A stretch of DNA of 63,519 nt, taken from the NCBI GenBank assembly GCA_023954135.1, contig JAMLIN010000023.1:1-63519 (forward strand). Reading direction: 5' to 3'. Below are positions 60,285 through 63,519 of this stretch, in pieces. Both the position numbers and the translations under genes were made by a program. The notes under the pieces are model-generated. The model did no database searches and was not told where the DNA came from. It was given only the letters and a program-made list of their open reading frames with translations. Source of the stretch: Burkholderiaceae bacterium (GTDB lineage Bacteria; Pseudomonadota; Gammaproteobacteria; Burkholderiales; Burkholderiaceae_E). The stretch's first letter is position 1; each line of letters opens with the position of its first letter.

Positions 60285-61103
60285 TTATTTCTTGCCGCGG
60301 CGCTGGACGATCATGCTGTCCGACCGCTTGTTGCGACGTGTCTTGTAGCCCTTGGTCGGCTGGCCCCACGGTGACACCGGATGGCGGTTGCCGCGCGTGC
60401 GGCCCCCGTGCGGGTGATCGACCGGGTTCATGACCTCGCCGCGGACCGTCGGGCGGATGCCGCGCCAGCGCTTGGCGCCGGCCTTGCCGATCTCGCGCAG
60501 GCCATGCTCCTCGTTGCCGACCTCGCCGATCGTGGCCCGGCAGTCGATGTGGAAGCGCCGGACCTCGCCCGAACGCATCCGCACCTGGGCGTAGACCCCC
60601 TCGCGCGCCATCAGGCGCGCCGAGGCGCCGGCCGACCGGGCGATCTGGGCACCCTTGCCGGGCACCATCTCGATCGCGTGGATCGTCGAGCCGACCGGGA
60701 TGTTGCGGATCGGCAGCGCGTTGCCGGCGCGGATCGGCGCGTCGGACCCGCTCTGCAGGCGATCTCCCGGCACCACGCCGCGCGGCGCGATGATGTAGCG
60801 CCGCTCGCCGTCCGCATAGCACAGCAGGGCGATGTGGGCGCTGCGGTTCGGATCGTACTCGATCCGCTCGACGGTGGCGGGCACGCCGTCCTTGTCGCGC
60901 CGGAAATCGACGATCCGGTAATGGGCCTTGTGGCCGCCGCCGCGATGGCGGACGGTGATCCGGCCGTGGTTGTTCCGCCCGGCGCTCTGCTTCTGACTCG
61001 TGGTCAGCGCATCGACGGGCCGCCCCTTGTGCAGGCCCGGCGTGACGACCCGAACCGTCGACCGGCGACCCGGCGAGGTGGGCTTCAGCTTGACGACAGC
61101 CAT
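60285..61103 (-). CDS. rplB: 50S ribosomal protein L2
   Basis: L2 is needed for subunit joining and peptidyl transfer. The 272-residue product has [40 protein letters not shown] and [20 protein letters not shown], including the conserved histidine of the HPHGG loop. It is slightly shorter than E. coli L2 (273). It follows directly on rplW. Confidence 0.98.
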   Translation of the reverse strand: MAVVKLKPTSPGRRSTVRVVTPGLHKGRPVDALTTSQKQSAGRNNHGRITVRHRGGGHKAHYRIVDFRRDKDGVPATVERIEYDPNRSAHIALLCYADGERRYIIAPRGVVPGDRLQSGSDAPIRAGNALPIRNIPVGSTIHAIEMVPGKGAQIARSAGASARLMAREGVYAQVRMRSGEVRRFHIDCRATIGEVGNEEHGLREIGKAGAKRWRGIRPTVRGEVMNPVDHPHGGRTRGNRHPVSPWGQPTKGYKTRRNKRSDSMIVQRRGKK

Positions 61104-61400
61104 TTAACCGGCCTCCACGAAGTTGATCTCCTGGCCCGGTGCCAGCGAGACATATGCCTTGCGGGTATTGCGGCGCCGACCCATGTGACGGCCGAAGCGC
61201 TTGGTCTTGCCCGCCTGGTTCAGCACCTGGACCGATTCGACCTGCACCTTGAACAGCAGCTCGACGGCCGCCTTGATCTCGGGTTTGGTCGCGTCCTGCA
61301 GGACACGGAAGGCCACCTGCTCGTTCTTCTCGGCCATCATCGTCGACTTCTCCGACACGATGGGCGCGACGAGCACTTTCATCAGACGCTCCTGGTTCAT
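61104..61400 (-). CDS. rplW: 50S ribosomal protein L23
   Basis: L23 lies at the tunnel exit and binds trigger factor. The 98-residue reading starts [19 protein letters not shown] and continues [20 protein letters not shown], typical of L23. The ATG at 61400 overlaps the rplD stop (ATGA). An ATG six codons later has a better-spaced AGGAG, so the exact start is open. Confidence 0.96.
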   Translation of the reverse strand: MNQERLMKVLVAPIVSEKSTMMAEKNEQVAFRVLQDATKPEIKAAVELLFKVQVESVQVLNQAGKTKRFGRHMGRRRNTRKAYVSLAPGQEINFVEAG

Positions 61401-62017
61401 CCCAGCATCTCCTGGACTTTCGCCAGCGCCGGCCGGGTGATCAGCACGCGGTCGAAGCGGACCAGCGACAGCGGGTCGGCGTAGCGCGGCTCGACGATCA
61501 GCACGTCGGACAGGTTGCGGGCAGCGAGGTAGAGGTTCTCGTCGAAGCCCTCGGTGATGATCAGGGCCGAGCCGACGCCCATGTCCTTGAGCTTCTGCGC
61601 GAGCAGCTTCGTCTTGGGAGCCTCGACGCTGATCTCGTCGACGACCGCGAGGCGGTCTTCGCGAGCCAGCTGCGAGAGGATCGAGCAAACGCCGGCCCGA
61701 TACATCTTCTTGTTCAGCTTGTGGCTGAAGTTCTCGTCGGGCGAGTTCGGGAAGGCCCGGCCGCCGCCGCGCCACAACGGGCTGGAGGTCATGCCCGCGC
61801 GGGCACGGCCGGTGCCCTTCTGGCGCCACGGCTTCTTGGTCGAGTGGTGGACCTCGGCCCGGTTCTTCTGCTTGCGGTTGCCACTGCGGGCGTTCGCCTG
61901 GAAAGCGACGACCACCTGGTGGACCAGCGGTTCGTTGTATTCACGCCCGAAGACGGTGTCGAGCGCATCGACCTTCGATGCCGACTGCCCCTGGGCGTCG
62001 AGAAGTTTGAGTTCCAT
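61397..62017 (-). CDS. rplD: 50S ribosomal protein L4
   Basis: L4 binds 23S rRNA and, in enterobacteria, represses the S10 operon. The 206-residue product has the loop [16 protein letters not shown] and [13 protein letters not shown], a family hallmark, and ends [15 protein letters not shown]. It lies 12 bp after rplC. Confidence 0.98.
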   Translation of the reverse strand: MELKLLDAQGQSASKVDALDTVFGREYNEPLVHQVVVAFQANARSGNRKQKNRAEVHHSTKKPWRQKGTGRARAGMTSSPLWRGGGRAFPNSPDENFSHKLNKKMYRAGVCSILSQLAREDRLAVVDEISVEAPKTKLLAQKLKDMGVGSALIITEGFDENLYLAARNLSDVLIVEPRYADPLSLVRFDRVLITRPALAKVQEMLG

Positions 62018-62029
62018 CGCCGCTCCTCG

Positions 62030-62683
62030 TCAGGCGGACTTCGCCGGGGCCTTGACGGCGGGCCGGACGATGACATTGCCGTTCTTCGACCCCGGCACCG
62101 CGCCGCGGACCAGCAGCAGCTGGCGCTCGGCGTCGACGCGGGCGACGACCAGGTTCTGCACGGTTCGCGCGACGGCACCCATGTGCCCCGACATCCGCTT
62201 GCCCGGGAAGACCCGGCCGGGATCCTGGGCCATGCCGATCGACCCCGGCACGTTGTGCGAACGCGAGTTGCCGTGGCTGGCGCGGCCGGAACCGAAGTTG
62301 TGGCGCTTGATCGTGCCGGCGAAGCCCTTGCCGTGGGAGGTGCCCGAGACGTCGACCTTCTGGCCTTCGGCGAACATCTCGACCTTGAGCGTGGCGCCCG
62401 GGGCGAGCTCGCCGACATCGGCGGGATCGACGCGGAACTCGCGCACGATGCTGCCGGCTTCCACGCCCGCCTTGGCGAAATGGCCCGCCTGCGGCTTCGT
62501 CACGCGGTTGGCACGGCGAACGCCGTAGGCCACCTGCACCGATACATAGCCGTCGGTCTCGACGGTCTTGATCTGGGTGACGCGGTTGTTCGACACATCG
62601 AGCACCGTCACGGGAATCGACTCGCCGTCGTCCGTGAAGATGCGCATCATGCCGACCTTGCGTCCCACAAGGCCAAGGCTCAT
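62030..62683 (-). CDS. rplC: 50S ribosomal protein L3
   Basis: L3 starts 50S assembly. The 217-residue product starts [20 protein letters not shown] and has [13 protein letters not shown] and [20 protein letters not shown], typical of L3. The ATG at 62683 has GGAG six bases upstream; a start four codons earlier would lie over that site. A promoter in the 191-bp gap from rpsJ may serve it. Confidence 0.98.
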   Translation of the reverse strand: MSLGLVGRKVGMMRIFTDDGESIPVTVLDVSNNRVTQIKTVETDGYVSVQVAYGVRRANRVTKPQAGHFAKAGVEAGSIVREFRVDPADVGELAPGATLKVEMFAEGQKVDVSGTSHGKGFAGTIKRHNFGSGRASHGNSRSHNVPGSIGMAQDPGRVFPGKRMSGHMGAVARTVQNLVVARVDAERQLLLVRGAVPGSKNGNVIVRPAVKAPAKSA

Positions 62684-62829
62684 TGCTTGCTCCAATACCG
62701 GCTGCGATTGGCCGGATGTGATGCGCGCACCGCGTGGCGACCGGAAACCCGTCCGCCGCGCGGGAATCTACGCGCGTCTGCCTGAACTGGACCGCCCCGA
62801 CAACCCGGACGACCCGAAAAAAGACGAAG

Positions 62830-62858
62830 ATTATAGCTTGCCCGAAAGAGCCGGGCAA
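62830..62858 (-). promoter_or_regulatory. Promoter overlapping a hairpin between rpsJ and rplC
   Basis: On the minus strand TTGCCC (62853-62858) and a perfect TATAAT (62830-62835) are 17 bp apart, with a start near 62823. The same bases form a 9-bp stem, GCTTGCCCG and CGGGCAAGC, 14 bp after the rpsJ stop, with TCTTTTTT-rich DNA further on. It may end rpsJ transcripts and start rplC ones. Confidence 0.65.
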
Positions 62859-62874
62859 GCCGGATGCCGCTGTA

Positions 62875-63201
62875 TTACGCTCCCGCCGACTGCTGGACCG
62901 AGATCTTCACGTCGACGCCGGCCGGCAGGTCGAGCTTGGTGAGCGCATCGATGGTCTTGTCGGTAGGGTCGACGATGTCCATCAGGCGCTGGTGGGTACG
63001 GATCTCGAACTGGTCGCGCGAGGTCTTGTTGACGTGCGGCGAACGCAGCACGTCGAAGCGCTCCCGACGGGTCGGCAGGGGCACCGGCCCCCGGACCACC
63101 GCGCCGGTGCGCTTGGCGGTATCGACGATCTCGGCGGCCGACTGGTCGATCAGCTTGTAGTCGAAGGCCTTGAGACGGATGCGGATCTTCTGGTTTGTCA
63201 T
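62875..63201 (-). CDS. rpsJ: 30S ribosomal protein S10
   Basis: S10 is also the transcription factor NusE. The 108-residue product starts [20 protein letters not shown] and has [21 protein letters not shown] and [15 protein letters not shown], the S10 signature. The C-terminal QQSAGA adds a few residues to the usual 103. It lies 68 bp after tuf. Confidence 0.98.
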   Translation of the reverse strand: MTNQKIRIRLKAFDYKLIDQSAAEIVDTAKRTGAVVRGPVPLPTRRERFDVLRSPHVNKTSRDQFEIRTHQRLMDIVDPTDKTIDALTKLDLPAGVDVKISVQQSAGA

Positions 63202-63242
63202 TTCGGTTCCTCAAAGAACGACGGGCTTCGCCCGTATGAGTT

Positions 63243-63262
63243 GCCGGCCCCGCGGGGCCGGC
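63243..63262. other. Strong hairpin between tuf and rpsJ
   Basis: GCCGGCCCCG-CGGGGCCGGC is a perfect palindrome just after the tuf stop (minus strand). A second small stem, ACGGGC-TTC-GCCCGT, lies nearby at about 63221-63235. There is no T-run, so it more likely shapes mRNA processing between tuf and rpsJ than ends transcription. Confidence 0.55.
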
Positions 63263-63269
63263 AGGCGTA

Positions 63270-63519
63270 TTACTCGATGACCTTGGAGACGACGCCGGCG
63301 CCCACGGTGCGTCCGCCCTCGCGGATCGCGAACCGAAGACCCTGCTCCATCGCGATCGGCGCAATCAGCGCCACCGACATCTTCACGTTGTCCCCGGGCA
63401 TCACCATCTCCGTGCCCTCGGGCAGCGTCACCGCCCCCGTCACGTCCGTCGTCCGGAAGTAGAACTGCGGCCGGTAGTTGTTGAAGAACGGCGTATGACG
63501 ACCGCCCTCCTCCTTGGAG
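63270..63519 (-). CDS. tuf: Elongation factor Tu, 3' part
   Basis: EF-Tu carries aminoacyl-tRNA to the ribosome. Only the last 82 or so residues are in the window, entering from the right edge: [20 protein letters not shown]-type sequence, then [20 protein letters not shown] and the end [18 protein letters not shown]. This is domain 3 of EF-Tu. Position upstream of rpsJ is the usual one for one of the tuf copies. Confidence 0.97.
   Translation of the reverse strand, partial: SKEEGGRHTPFFNNYRPQFYFRTTDVTGAVTLPEGTEMVMPGDNVKMSVALIAPIAMEQGLRFAIREGGRTVGAGVVSKVIE

Overview
The window is GC-rich DNA from a betaproteobacterium, most likely order Burkholderiales. The evidence is gene order: pilMNOPQ-aroK-aroB-dgt-gltB-gltD, ponA facing pilM, lptM-lysA, engB-hemB-cutA, and a complete tuf-S10-spc-alpha ribosomal block ending in rpoA-rplQ. 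No tRNA, rRNA or CRISPR array was seen. Gene calls rest on reading motifs and family lengths by eye; no database search was possible.

Layout. 1-6.6 kb: a microaerobic respiration block (3' part of ccoN, ccoO, ccoQ, ccoP, then ccoG, fixH and a small membrane protein), followed by a membrane hydrolase. Two copies of an approximately 103-nt structured RNA element lie here, one overlapping the ccoP stop and one behind a good FNR-type box. 6.6-11.7 kb: an SDR, hslR, a MaoC hydratase, flavocytochrome c sulfide dehydrogenase (fccAB) and a fused APH-like/P-loop kinase. 11.8-14.2 kb: a toxin-antitoxin island with TacAT, a Phd/PemK-like pair and a HigBA-like pair whose toxin has lost its core. 14.4-31.7 kb, minus strand: an unknown lipoprotein, a fused indolepyruvate ferredoxin oxidoreductase with an amidase, gltD-gltB, dgt, aroB, aroK and an Ig-like lipoprotein. 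31.7-37 kb: the pilMNOPQ type IV pilus operon. 37-41 kb: ponA, lptM, lysA. 41-48.5 kb: a LytS/LytR-type two-component pair, a DUF2306 protein, MsrPQ, cytochrome c4, engB, hemB, cutA. 48.6-63.5 kb, minus strand: rplQ to tuf.

How the parts work together. The cco block makes and matures the high-affinity cbb3 oxidase. Sulfide dehydrogenase and cytochrome c4 can feed electrons to c-type cytochromes. MsrPQ repairs periplasmic methionines. The pil, ponA, lysA and lptM genes serve the envelope, and gltBD and aroKB serve nitrogen and aromatic amino-acid metabolism.

The most interesting signals are non-coding. (1) The duplicated structured RNA beside the cbb3 genes, one copy with the layout of an FNR-activated small RNA. 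(2) A palindromic mobile element sitting immediately after TGA stop codons of ccoN and rpsK, with a 3-bp direct repeat at its ends. (3) A separate 105-bp element with about 23-bp terminal inverted repeats, one copy supplying the start of tacT and the other lying in the rpsK-rpsD spacer. (4) A 140-bp duplication of the 3' end of tacT that brackets a second toxin-antitoxin cassette.
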